21,629 bases of DNA from Chara braunii (GCA_003427395.1 BFEA01000618.1:702621-724249), one strand, 5' to 3'. Positions 1 to 9,001 are shown, counted from the stretch's first letter. Numbers and translations: made by a program. Notes: generated from the letters alone by a model not told the origin.

Positions 1-12
1 GTGTGTGTGTGT
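1..12. repeat. (GT)n microsatellite, cut by window edge
   Basis: Six GT dinucleotides open the window. From here to 180 the sequence is AT-rich and I see no gene in it; it may be the body of the retroelement whose tail follows. Confidence 0.8.
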
Positions 13-180
13 TTATCAAGTCGTTAGAGGTAAAAAATGTAGATTGCTCGTAGCTAAATATGAATTAAAACGCATGCAATATAAAGCGATTTGTCAAGAT
101 AGAGAGCTCTTCCTAACCAAATACGTTAGCTGACATGGATTAAATCCAACTGTATAATTGCAATTTAAATGTACTTGATA

Positions 181-299
181 GGGACGCTGGACCCGATTTC
201 CAGCAGGTGATGCGCCCCACCAATAAATGGAGCCATCCCGACACTGCTAGCAGTGTCTGATCATATCAGCACCCCTAGCAGTCGCTCGGGCTGTTTCTT

Positions 300-331
<32 letters not shown>
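181..331 (+). mobile_element. 3' tail of a retroelement (tail copy T1)
   Basis: This begins GGGACGCTGGACCCGATTTC and ends in 30 A (302-331). The same module ends LINE A, LINE B and elements D and E. Hairpin 1 is GCTGGA/TCCAGC around a 7-nt loop. Hairpin 2 (GCGCC/GGAGC) has one mismatch here. A perfect 16-nt palindrome sits at 241-256, and a GCTCGGGCTGTTT block precedes the A tract, as in LINE B. No duplication of the bases after the poly(A) was found in 1-180, so the 5' end probably lies outside the window and the body cannot be identified. Confidence 0.75.
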
Positions 332-333
<2 letters not shown>

Positions 334-650
334 TGGCAGGAGCTCCCTCGGAATGGGAGTCTGTTGGTTCTATGGCTCGGATCTGGCGCGAGGTCCCATG
401 TGCAAAGCAGATTGGATGGATGGGTTTTAAGCAGAGATGCAAGAAAGCAGATCAATCGTGATTACCTGCATCTCTCCATATACACGACCATATTCAGGTT
501 TAATGCCACTCCGCTTTACTAGTGGGACCTCACCCTCCGTGGTTTGTTTTTGTTTCTATGTTTGCATGAATTATGGGTGGGCCCATTGGATGCACCATTG
601 ACTAGCACTTAAGCAACCTTGCCAATTTGGAAATCCATAAATTAACCCCT
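332..650. other. No gene recognised
   Basis: This stretch between the T1 poly(A) and the inverted repeat has short open frames only, none with recognisable motifs. No RNA gene or duplicated insertion site was seen. Confidence 0.5.
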
Positions 651-854
651 AGCGGTTAATGGAAGCCTAAAAATTCGGGTTTTTTTGCCGCGTCGCTACA
701 AGCAATGTTGTCAAAACTTTTGCGAACAAATTATGCAGGGTCATAATACAAACATAACAGGCAAAAAGAAAAACCGAGAAAAAAGTAAAAATTAAGGGAA
801 ATATGGCAGTTTCGGTGAAAAATTCGCCGAATTTTTGGCTTTCCATTAACCGCT
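651..854. repeat. Inverted-repeat (foldback) structure, possible MITE
   Basis: The left arm (651-679) and right arm (825-854) are reverse complements over about 29-30 nt with one indel and one or two mismatches. The shared core is AGCGGTTAATGGAA. The 145-nt AT-rich spacer has no coding signal. The size and terminal inverted repeats would suit a MITE, but I found no target-site duplication just outside the arms, so a transcribed long hairpin or simple inverted duplication is equally possible. Confidence 0.6.
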
Positions 855-1152
855 TCTCCCTTTTCGGTGTGGTATGAAGGTCCACCATACACATGGTTGC
901 CGCAGAGATGCATGTGTGTGATGCGCACCCAATAACAACAGTCAGAGTTTCGTTCAATGCCACACAGAACCGTGACATGGAATGGAAATGACACCATATT
1001 GAGGAGGTTAGGGTGCAAGGAAACACACGATGAGAGCAGTAATTTTCTAGAGTCTAAAATCTCATAAAGGATGCAACACATGATTAAGCATAGTTGAAAG
1101 CAGAATACGAAAGTTGATCTTTCGAAATACGAAAGCGCCGATTGCACGCGAA
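855..1152. other. No gene recognised
   Basis: This lies downstream (in minus-strand sense) of the pol fragment. Two overlapping minus-strand open frames cross it but show no family motif. It could be the eroded continuation of the gypsy-like element. Confidence 0.4.
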
Positions 1153-1312
1153 CTAGGAGCATCTATACCGTTTACTCCAATCCCAAGGGGTGTTAAGTCG
1201 AGTTACGTCAGTCAAGGAGGCATCTATATGGTTGTGGTTCTTTACAAATGGCATATACGACACTGTCATCCCCAAGAATGATCGGACCTCTGAAATAGAC
1301 CGAGGCCACGGC
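1153..1312 (-). pseudogene. Ty3/gypsy-type pol fragment, 3' part
   Basis: On the minus strand this reads Trp-Pro-Arg-Ser, then SEVRSFLGMTVSYMPFVKN, Thr-Arg-Leu and Pro-Trp-Asp-Trp, ending at a TAG. This is the pattern of the segment joining reverse transcriptase to RNase H in Metaviridae pol proteins (WP-x-P ... VRSFLG ... YY-x-FI ... PLT-x-L ... W-x-W). The RNase H domain itself is absent. The matching upstream half lies at 3425-3590; LINE A (1313-3424) separates them. A one-base frame change near the junction and the early stop make it a dead copy. Family assignment rests on motif pattern only. Confidence 0.72.
1298..1312. repeat. Target-site duplication of LINE A, left copy
   Basis: GACCGAGGCCACGGC is identical to 3425-3439, directly after the LINE A poly(A). 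The two copies flank the element exactly, and joining the flanks makes the interrupted pol sequence continuous. Confidence 0.93.
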
Positions 1313-1313
1313 G

Positions 1314-2981
1314 AGAGCCTTGGCCCCCGAGGCCCCATCTGAGACCGACCCTCTAGTGTGGCTCGAAGATAGGAGCTGGAAGCTACCAAGGAAATATAGA
1401 AATGGGGACCCCGCAGATGAACAATGGTTGCGCCTTCTACGGGTATGGAGGAAGATTCCCCCTCCTGATCGCCCAACACCAAATAGGTGGGAAAAATTTT
1501 TCAGACAACCCCTGTTTGGTAATAGATCGATCACAGATTATTTCGGTCGAATGAGGTGTAGCTCAGATTCTCCATGGAAAGGTTGGGTGAAACACGGGGT
1601 CAGGAGGGTGGGGGACCTTTGGGACACGGATACAAGGGACTGGAAAAACGCAGAAAGAATGCGTTCATGGTTGCGATACTGTCATTTCATTAAGGACGCA
1701 CTTAACGACTTCATTGATAGTTTTCCCCTTCACTGGTACATCACGCTCCGGAAGGGTCCTCGTTTGGTAGAAGGGGACTGGGTGGGTTTCCCCAATTGTG
1801 AAAATCAAGTAGGGCGGGTTCACTTGGTATACCAAACGCAAGTGTTGATCGAAGTCTTCACCATCCAAAAGGAGGATCAACTACGAGGGAGTAGCCAACC
1901 CTTTATCTGGAAGGAAAGAAAGGAAGTATATCGTGTCAGAGTTATTCACGAATATAAAGGATAGAGAGCCTATCGATCTAGAACCCCGATTAAAGATCTC
2001 CCTTTCGATCCCGAGGAGTGGAAATGGTCCTGGAATGATCCAAGGAACTCTGAAAATTCAGGTAGGGGAGAAAGGGCATGGGCAATAACACTTGCTGACT
2101 TAAAATCTAAGTCGGTATACCGAATGCTCAGACCTAAACGTAGGCTGCGAGATATTGTAGAGGATAGATGGTATCGACATCTCAACGTGGATCGCGGCTT
2201 GCTAAAACCCATAAAGTGGTTCGCGGATTATGGAAAAAGGCCGACAAAGATCTCCGCCCTACAATGGCAGATCACACACCGGTGCTTACCCACTAACTAT
2301 TGGCTAATAGACCACTCCCGTTTGGAACAGCAGGGGCGAGCACTGTCGTGGTGTCATAAATGCCTCCAAGGCTACTCCAGTAAAAAATGCGCCGAGACGA
2401 TAGAGCACATCTTCCTCCAGTGTCCCACGGCTGTCCTACTGTGGAGGTGGTGGGACAGAATCTGGCGACACTTGATAGCGGGCTCGGCTTGGCCATGGGA
2501 ATGGAGGGCTATACTTCTGGGACACTTCCCCCAGATCCAAGGGAATACATTCACAAAAACTATGTTCTGCCTGGGAAGGCGGGCTGTCCTATGGGTAATA
2601 TGGTGGAGAAGATGTATCCTGGAAATAGAAGGAGCAGAGGTAGAAGAGGGGGAAACCACGGAGCAACTAAGGTTTTTGGTTCAACATGAGATTGCGGCCC
2701 AGTGGGGGAAGGTTAAGGAAAATCTAAGGCAGTTGCACACCAACAAGGATATTGACAAGGATTGGTTGGGCGGGAGGAGGGAAGGTTGGGTAGCAAGGGT
2801 ATCTTGGACAGAGAGTTGACAGGCACAGAGGGGACAGCAGGCAGGGGTTACAAGGGATTATCAGCTTCACTTTCGCAAATGGACAAAGATTGATCCCACC
2901 ATCCCGCTGCGGCCTGCCCAGGACTTCGCAGACCCTTTTCCCCCCCACCCTTTGGCTCTGGTGGTACCGTTCCCGTCCTGA
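1314..2981 (+). pseudogene. LINE A ORF2, C-terminal part with zf-RVT domain
   Basis: One reading frame runs from the truncation point to a TGA at 2979-2981, broken by TAG at 1962 and TGA at 2817 with no frameshift. It aligns along its length with the LINE B protein, sharing for example RCLPTNYW/RCLPTHDW, LEQ-x-G-x-AL-x-WC and ETIEHIFLQC. The zf-RVT zinc ligands are intact: Cys 2352, Cys 2361, His 2406, Cys 2421. Beyond the TGA at 2817 the frame still matches LINE B (LHFRKWTKID against LIFHEWTNVD), so the ancestral protein ended at 2981 or later. The TAG at 1962 faces a Trp in LINE B, which fits TGG to TAG. The zf-RVT domain is common at the C-terminus of plant LINE ORF2 proteins and is thought to bind nucleic acid. 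Confidence 0.9.
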
Positions 2982-3399
2982 TCATTTCCGGGACCTGGGT
3001 TCCAGCACTGTGGCGTCACTTCCATTCTGAAACGGTTTTTTAAGGGACGCTGGACCCGTTTTCCAGCAGAAGAGAGAGTATCCCATTTTATGACATTGAG
3101 CTGATCTCTCAACACATGATTCTCATAATATAATAGAATACAATAGACGTCACAAGGGAAGTAGAGGGTAGGCTGAGGTCGGGTGAAGGTGGGAAACTCC
3201 ACTGGTGCCCCCCAGTGGCCTTCCACCCTTTACCTGACCTGGTCACAGGCTAGGAAGGGGGTTATAGTTTTAATATGGGACGCTGGACCCGTTTTCCAGC
3301 ACAGTGGTGTCTCTTTTAAATGTAAAGATGTATTAAAGGGACGCTGGACCCGATTTCCAGCAGGTGATGCTCCCCACCAATAGATGGAGCTGTTTGTTT
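2982..3399 (+). repeat. LINE A 3' UTR with repeated tail stem-loop
   Basis: The 3' UTR carries the tail motif GGGACGCTGGACCCG-TTTCCAGCA at 3044-3068, 3277-3301 and 3338-3362, with a decayed copy at 2990-3007. The copies at 2990 and 3277 are both followed by CAC/CAG-GTGG-GTC and a T-rich stretch before the next motif, so a unit of about 54-60 bp was duplicated. Only the last copy continues into hairpin 2 and poly(A). Its distal part (the block ending GCTCGGG in T1 and LINE B) is deleted. Confidence 0.8.
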
Positions 3400-3424
3400 A
3401 AAAAAAAAAAAAAAAAAAAAAAAA

Positions 3425-3439
3425 GACCGAGGCCACGGC
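3425..3439. repeat. Target-site duplication of LINE A, right copy
   Basis: Identical over 15 nt to 1298-1312 and directly after the poly(A) at 3400-3424. Confidence 0.93.
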
Positions 3440-3590
3440 CATTACCTTTGCCTCCTCCGGCCTCAACCCTTCTTGAGAAAATTCATGACCTAAGTACAAG
3501 ATTTTGGTGTGCTTGAGCTCACTCTTCTCCATGTTAATCTTATAATAATAATGAGCTGGTCAAACCACTGAGAAAGTTAATCACACTGCC
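3425..3590 (-). pseudogene. Ty3/gypsy-type pol fragment, 5' part
   Basis: On the minus strand this reads KINMEKSEL, then ILYLGHEFSQEGL, then RPEEAKVMAV. This is the conserved RT segment K-x-x-F ... (Y/F)LGH-x-x-x-x-x-G-x-x-x-x-x-K seen in Metaviridae pol; the YLGH codons are at 3485-3496. It is directly N-terminal to the part at 1153-1312 once LINE A is removed. Upstream of about 3560 the frame becomes uncertain, and the RT catalytic aspartates are not recognisable, so only the thumb-side end survives. Confidence 0.75.
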
Positions 3591-4389
3591 CATGGCTGAC
3601 CGCCGGCACCGCACGACCTGTGACCCGCCAGCCAGAGTCACGTGTGCCAATGAACTTGCTGTGATACGAGATCGCAAGGAATCATGCAATGAAAGCACCA
3701 ATTTTCCAGAATGCAAATTGCACACCAGTTAGGAGTGAACAGAATGCTGATTCAGAAGTCTCTTGATGAAGAAAGGCCGAATTTTCGCTTCCAAGCATCA
3801 ATGGAACTACTACAATGTAGTAGCCCTACTGCGGTATGACTACCCTACTCTACTTCCTACTACCTCTACTCATGGTAGCCTCTACCACCTTACTCTTTGT
3901 CCCGCACATGTCACTCGCCCAAGGCTGCTTGAGGAAGGCTCTGCTCTTACAGGCCCCCTCCGCCAAGACTACGGTCTTCACCCGAATAGAACGCCTGGTA
4001 ATTATAGTCGTATCTGGGCTGAAAGTTGGGCCAAGTACAACTATAATGACCAGGCGTTCTATTGGGGTGAAGACGGTAGGTAAGAACCACCAGTCCCCAC
4101 TGCCTTCCTTCTTCCTGACCTCCCATAATCCACCACTCTGCTTCCCTGTCCCCAGCTATGGTTGGTGCTCATTGACAGCCACCACAGCTGCTCTCCTCGT
4201 TGGGTGCTGCTCTCCTGGATCCTGTGCAACACCTTGCAGCAATATGCCCGTATGTCCTCTGCCTGGCGGCTCCTTCCTTTTGTCCTTGAGTGGAGGCGGC
4301 GTCCAGACCTAGTAGGCAGTGCCTCAGCCTACTGGGTCTGTGTACAGGGCCCAACCTCTGTAACTAACCTGCAGGCTGGGCTACCGGTT
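3591..4389 (+). other. Unassigned region with possible spliced open frame
   Basis: No family was recognised. A plus-strand frame runs 3763-4083, and a second runs through 4162-4312 ending in TAG. Between them, 4080-4155 has the form of a short 76-nt intron: GTAAGA at 4080, a pyrimidine-rich run and CCCCAG at 4153-4155. Joining there keeps a frame open to the TAG at 4310. The first part overlaps the hairpin at 3969-4079, and composition is CTACT-rich at 3800-3880, which weakens a coding reading. 3591-3762 shows nothing I can name. Confidence 0.2.
3969..4079. other. Near-perfect hairpin, 40-nt arms
   Basis: The left arm (3969-4008) and right arm (4040-4079) are reverse complements at 37 of 40 positions, with a 31-nt loop. 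The three mismatches are dispersed and there are no gaps. An RNA from either strand would fold into a long duplex, in the size range of plant small-RNA precursors or of a small foldback transposon. No clear target duplication is visible next to the arms. Confidence 0.85.
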
Positions 4390-4733
4390 TGTTACAAGGG
4401 CAGGCTGGACTACCGGTGTGTACGATGCCCGGTAGTGCCGGCTTTTGGGAGTGGTGAGCACACGAGATAGCGGATAAAACCCCACTTGAGGTCACGGAGG
4501 AGGAGGATGTGGCTATCCTATTGGGGGCACTGATAAAAGTGGACAGGGCAAAACCGGAGGACCTGATGGCAGCCGAAATTGTGAGGGTGGCGATGTTGTG
4601 GGCCTTGTGGACACTGAGGAACGAACACTGTAGACAGGGTACCTCTGCCCCGCTGCAGATTTACCAGGATAGGGCGCTGGAAAATATTTGCGTGGCTGTC
4701 CTGGCAGATTGGTGTCATAGCAGAAATACATAA
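4390..4733 (+). pseudogene. LINE C ORF2, C-terminal remnant
   Basis: The frame reads PGSAGFWEW, stop, then AHEIADKTPLEV ... VAMLWALWTLRNEHCRQG, ending TAA at 4731-4733. The first part matches the end of zf-RVT in LINE A (CP-x-A-x-x-x-W-x-WW-x-x-I), with TGA at 4455 in place of the second Trp. WALWTLRNEH matches the W-x-x-W-x-x-R-(N/R) motif that follows zf-RVT in LINE ORF2 proteins; LINE B has WALWRRRCTF at the same place. Overall similarity to LINE A and B is low, so this is a different lineage. The zinc ligands upstream cannot be identified, and the insertion is probably 5'-truncated near here. Confidence 0.7.
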
Positions 4734-5077
4734 GTCACAGGTCCGAGTCCGGTTCCGGACTTTGGGGGGAGTCCTGTCCAGATAGGCCTGTCTCTACCAT
4801 ATACACCCACAGACAGAGATACCACCCCAGATAGCACAACCACGATACATAGTCTATCACATATCATACACACATACTATACACACACATAGCTCAAGGT
4901 ACACACACACAAATGTACTAGTGGAGGTGATACGAGCACCTCTCACCAGTACTTAGTACTCACCCCGCAGATGCTCCATGGTGGGGAGCAACATTTGCTT
5001 TGAAATCGGGTCCACATACGCATAGCCCACGGGCACACATCTAAGATACAGAGTACATGCACACATACACAACCATA
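4734..5077 (+). mobile_element. LINE C 3' UTR, segment 1
   Basis: This begins just after the ORF2 stop with a short stem-loop (GTCCG/CGGAC, 4742-4762) followed by a G run, then a CA-rich stretch (4860-4915). The start is repeated at 20336 in the copy near the right end, where the stem is GGTCCGA/TCGGACC. LINE B interrupts the UTR at 5078; it resumes at 13919 and again at 16985. Confidence 0.6.
4973..5014 (-). repeat. Diverged tail-module copy, antisense (T8)
   Basis: The reverse complement reads TGGACCCGATTTC, then about 10 diverged bases, then TTGCTCCCCACC and ATGGAGC, which follows the order of the shared tail. No poly(T) adjoins it. It may be an old fragment inserted in the LINE C 3' UTR, since the second LINE C copy lacks it. 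Confidence 0.45.
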
Positions 5078-5085
5078 GGGTTGGG
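5078..5085. repeat. Target-site duplication of LINE B, left copy
   Basis: GGGTTGGG is repeated at 13911-13918 directly after the LINE B poly(A). An 8-mer match placed exactly there is unlikely by chance, though it is short for an L1-type element. Confidence 0.75.
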
Positions 5086-5227
5086 TTCCCTGCTGTTCTA
5101 CCAAGGCGCAATGAGACATAATCTACTCAGACAGCTCGGGACAAAACCTTATACACGATCGACGACGTTTAGGGGAAACAGAATGTAGAATGCACAGAAG
5201 TTCAGGCAGGACGGAAAGGTGGTTGCC
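5086..5227 (+). promoter_or_regulatory. LINE B 5' leader, presumed internal promoter region
   Basis: This lies between the left target duplication and the first ORF1 ATG. L1-type elements generally carry a downstream promoter here, but I see no motif that proves one. The boundaries rest on the duplication at 5078-5085. Confidence 0.4.
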
Positions 5228-7003
5228 ATGCGAATTGAATCGACTCAAAGAGTTCCAAACTTTCAGGTATTGCAGGAGGGAGGCTTGTCGCAGGTTAACG
5301 GAGCAAATACCCTACTCCTCCCCCCTCCAGCCCCCTCCCCTCCCCTCACGCTTTCCCAACAGTCCCAACAGTTTCCACCTTTGCCAACAAGGGTAGCCTT
5401 GGGACATCTATCAGCAGACCAGCGAGAGGAAACCCCTCACAACCAGGATATCATGATGAAAGACGNGGAGGAGGAGATGCTGACAGAGGAAGAAAGGAGG
5501 TTAGAGAAACCAGAATCTGATAGATTGCCACCACAAGGGTCACATCCCTCGCAAAAGGTCAATCCCTCCCAGCCAACAGGGCATCCCTCATGGGCAAAGA
5601 AAGTCAGGGAAAGTCTAGAAGATAAATCCCTAATCATTATGAGACCATCAGGTAGCGATCCCAGCCTGCCAGCAGAGGAAATAAAAGTCCCGTTGAGAAA
5701 CTTATCATCCGCAAGGGCATACTTCCTTACTCTCTTCCTCCTCCCCTCAGAACAGAAAGTGGTAGACCAAGGGGGTAGGAAGACGCTGGTGAAGTCCTAC
5801 CCTGCAGACAAGATGGCTCAGAGGGAAGCAGTCTACATAAAACATGCCAGTAACTGGATTTTCTACGATGATGCTGCATACCGATCAGTGAATGACAAAA
5901 TCAAATGGTTGTGTAAGAGACTAGAATCGTTGAAAGACAGTCTGGAAGCAGTGCAGGAGTTTTTCCTCATCCAACCTGTGACACCCATAGTCTTTACAGT
6001 GCTCAGTCTTTTCGAACAGGATAAACGCAGAATGGATGGCTGGAAAAAAATGCAGTGGGACAGGTCAAATGTCCGCATCTACCCCTGGATGTCGAAGAAG
6101 ATAGGCCCGAAAGAGCAGAGAGATCAGTTAATGAAAGATTACTACTGGGTAGAATTCAGGCATATCGCGGTAGAAATACAAGCGGCGTTCATCCATGACT
6201 TTGGCCAACAATGCAAAATCATAGACTTCATCGATCCACTGCCGACATATATGGCCAAAAGAGATGATTATCTGATGATGGCATTTGACCTTCCCAAAGA
6301 TCAGCCCTTCTCCCTAGATGACATAATTCCATTCAAAATGGGAGGAAGGCTGTATCAAATTCACACAGCCCATAAATTTAGACCATGGTGCTATAAGTGT
6401 AGGGCTTATGGCCACCTATGCACTGAGATAGCCTGCCCACAACACCCCCAACAGACAGCGGGAACGGAGGGGCAACTGAAAAAAGACCCTTTTCGTGCAA
6501 ATAGATGGATCCCAAGTACGCCAGGATACGAGGGATGGGTCTACGTGGATGACCAGGCATCGGGAGGACAACCCATCTAGTGGACGTGGGAAGGGAGGGG
6601 AGATCCACGTCGGACATTATGCCCGCCAGCAGATTGGAAACCACAAATACAACAGTTCTCCGGGCGCAATCCTAGACTACAGCAGCAACCCAAACCCAAG
6701 CCCCCAGGTTCAGCAGGAGTAGCAACAGGAGATAAAACAGGAGGTGAGAGGAAAGAAAGCACAAACAAGCAATCTCATGAGCCTCTGAAGCCACGTCAGA
6801 ATGGGGGTCGTTTTGGTCCTAAAGCTGGTCTCTACATCCCCATGGGCAACCGGTTCAGCCCTCTGGATAAAGAAGGAGGGATGGAGGAAGGGGGGAAAAG
6901 AGAATCAGGAGAACAAACTGTTGAGAAGAAGGGTCCAAAACTGCAAGAGAACAGGGTTTCAAAAGGTAAAGAAATAATGAAAATAACGGAATTTTTCGAC
7001 TAG
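5228..7003 (+). pseudogene. LINE B ORF1, N-terminal two-thirds (RNA-binding gag-like protein)
   Basis: The first ATG is at 5228 (a GTG at 5219 is also in frame). The frame is open to TAG at 6578, continues in the same frame to TAG at 7001, and then shifts by one base near the T run at 6992-6996. Residues 1-150 are Pro/Ser/Glu-rich. Residues about 155-380 look folded and are rich in aromatic and basic residues. A zinc knuckle follows at residues 388-403: C-x2-C-x4-H with further Cys after one and six residues (CYKCRAYGHL onward). After the TAG the frame still encodes GLYIPMGNRFSPLDKE, like the Asn-Arg-Phe-x-x-Leu motif after the knuckle in plant LINE ORF1 proteins. ORF1 proteins of this type bind the LINE RNA in a ribonucleoprotein. 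Confidence 0.8.
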
Positions 7004-8043
7004 TAAGGCACCTGATGAGAAAGGTCCAGAGCCAATGGACCAGGACCCGCTGAAGGATGCGTTTGGGGTCCAACCAATGGAAGTGGACCTTGTCCCAAGA
7101 GCACCCGCACCAACATACAAAGGTCTGCCGGAGGGTGTAACTTGGAATCAAATGTGCCGGAGGGTGTAACTTGGACACCTACAGACATTTGGTCCCATTG
7201 CTAGAGACCAGTTCAAGCCTTCGAACAGCACTGGATCAAGGTCAGCCGGAGGGTGTAACTTGGAATCAAATGTGCCACCATTTATTGCCAATAGTGGCAA
7301 CGCGACTCTACACCCCCCCAGACCAAGAACAAGCACTCCATATGAAAAAAGAACCCACAACACCACTAACAGCAATAATACCTACCATAGAGGAGAATGG
7401 AGAGTGCTCAGACAAAGATCCAAGCAGCAGCACGGGGCCGGGGAATGAAAAGTCGGTAGTCATCAAAGGATTAGGGGCAGTTAATGAAGGAATAAAATTC
7501 TTTAAAAAAATGCTAACCCCCACTAATCACACAGCAAAACAGGCAAAGGACAACTGCACCATATCCACAGTTGCAGTAGGGGAAAGTTTGAACACTCAGC
7601 CAAAAGCGGCTCTTCATGTCTCTCACTCCGCAATGCAAAATATAGGCACATCCTTGGAGGGAAAATCAGCACAGCCAGAGGAGGTCCAATCAAGGGAACT
7701 GGCTCGGGAGCAAAAACGCGAGGAGACTGATAGAGGACAGGGATTGAGAGAAGAAGAGGGAGAGGGGAAAGAAGGATCACCAGGGGGAGAAAAGGAGAAA
7801 GGAAACACCCCAATGTATGGGGAGATAGGGGAAGGGGACAGCAGGCCTGACAAGGAACAAGGGAACAGACTTAGAGGCAGTGAAGGGGAGACAGGAGAGA
7901 GGGAAGGGAAAGGAAGGAGAGGGGAAGATCATTGGATGAAAGCGACGCCAGAGGGAGGAAAAGGGGAGGGAGAAGGACACCAAGGGGAAGAGACCGGGGT
8001 GGGAAATCCGCTGTTGGAGTGGGAAGACACCCCACCTAAATGA
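7004..8043 (+). pseudogene. LINE B ORF1 continuation, charged low-complexity tail
   Basis: The coding sense continues after the shift near 6995 (SKAPDEKGPEPMDQDP). It passes through a 118-bp duplication (7122-7239) that moves the frame again, then runs open to TGA at 8041. The last 130 or so residues are Glu/Gly/Lys/Arg-rich with almost no hydrophobic residues, which points to disorder. Removing one duplicate would make the frame continuous, so the duplication is a lesion of this copy. Purine-rich DNA (7680-7995) may aid slippage. No catalytic motif was seen. Confidence 0.65.
7122..7276. repeat. 118-bp direct duplication in LINE B ORF1
   Basis: A 37-nt block at 7122-7158 recurs at 7240-7276 with one difference, giving a period of 118. 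Its 20-nt core (GCCGGAGGGTGTAACTTGGA) also occurs at 7156-7175. Because 118 is not a multiple of three, it shifts the reading frame. Confidence 0.85.
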
Positions 8044-8871
8044 GTAGAAGAAGTTATGGCCACCTACAAAATCAAAAAAGTGGTATCGAAAGTAACGGAG
8101 GAAAATAAATTTCTGCTGCTTCCGCAGCCAAAAGAAGACCTAGTTGAGAAACAGCAAGAGGAGATTATTCAACAATCAGAAGGGGGAGGAAGCCATCAGG
8201 ATAACAAGACAGAGATGATGACGGACAATAATAAGCAGTGGTCAAAAGAAAACAATATCCGGATGGTAAGAATCCAACCCAATGGATTGCAAAAACACCC
8301 CGCTCTTCCTCCGCTTCCATCTCCAGACGACATAATAGTCAGCAAAAGACAAAAATTGCATATTTTACTATCAAAAGGATATGTTGAGTTGGCGCTATCT
8401 AAACCGGGCATTTTGATCCTACCAGTTAGACATAGCAAAGGAGAATGGGAGATCGGCCTTTCTGAACCATTAGGATCGGCACACAAAGAAGTAACGGTAT
8501 ATGGATCACCAACAGGCCTTCTTGCACCCATTTTAGGAAAAATTACAGGGGAAGCTCGCTTCAAAGTTGAAATTGCTAAAGTAATTCAAGCGCGGCTTCC
8601 CCCAGGGGGAGTGGAGGTGCTCATTCTCTCAGCAGACACTCATCAGGTGTCGACGACAGACGTGTTCCTTCGCTATGAACATACAAAGGTTGTTGATCTA
8701 CGATGGTTCACTCCAAACATGCTAGCTGAGATTCAACAGTTGAAGATTAAGGCGGGAGAATTCTGGTCAGAAACTGACGTGCTGATCTTACTCTCTCGCT
8801 TTTTGAAAAATGGACAAGCATTACTTGAACAGGGAGGTAAGATGGACTCAGGGCATTGGTTGACCCTGTGA
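8044..8871 (+). pseudogene. LINE B accessory region of unknown fold, between ORF1 and endonuclease
   Basis: The open frame from ATG 8056 to TGA 8869 gives 271 residues. Residues 1-90 are charged and Gln-rich. Residues about 95-265 look like a compact domain with alternating hydrophobic strands (for example GILILPVRHSKGEWEIGL and GGVEVLILSADTH) and a helical C-terminus. I recognise no family; it is not the knuckle, endonuclease or RT. It shares one frame with the upstream charged tail (stop TGA 8041) and with ORF2 downstream (stops at 8869, 8929, 9001). It could be the end of ORF1, an N-terminal extension of ORF2, or a separate ORF. Its position in an otherwise ordinary plant-type LINE is unusual. 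Confidence 0.6.
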
Positions 8872-9001
8872 TCACTCCCAGAATCTGTAAATATCTTCGG
8901 AGTCACTAAACACTTCAGTTTCCACAGTTAACAGATAGCAAATATAGATAAGATGGAAGATATAAATACAGTGGACGTCCTCTATAATAGAAACAAGGAA
9001 T

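Larger units (their letters stand above)
1313..3424 (+). mobile_element. LINE A: 5'-truncated L1-type retrotransposon
   Basis: This 2,112-bp insertion is flanked by a perfect 15-bp duplication (1298-1312, 3425-3439) and ends in 25 A (3400-3424). It holds only the C-terminal third of ORF2 and the 3' UTR. It starts inside a sequence that aligns with ORF2 of LINE B near 11840, so it is a 5'-truncated product of target-primed reverse transcription. It landed in a minus-strand gypsy-like pol gene. The tail module is the same as in LINE B, so both belong to one family or to closely related families. Confidence 0.9.

Noticed and set aside
253-522. Open frames through the A runs that encode poly-Lys or poly-Phe (also near 17397-18080)
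   Set aside because: They are by-products of retroelement poly(A) tracts.
1153-3590. LTRs of the gypsy-like element
   Set aside because: No long direct repeat, primer-binding site or polypurine tract could be matched on either side of the pol fragments.
4013-4021. TCTGGGCTG as the left target duplication of LINE C (also at 17554-17562)
   Set aside because: The right copy is not directly after the poly(A) and the left copy lies in the hairpin loop, well before the LINE C coding remnant.
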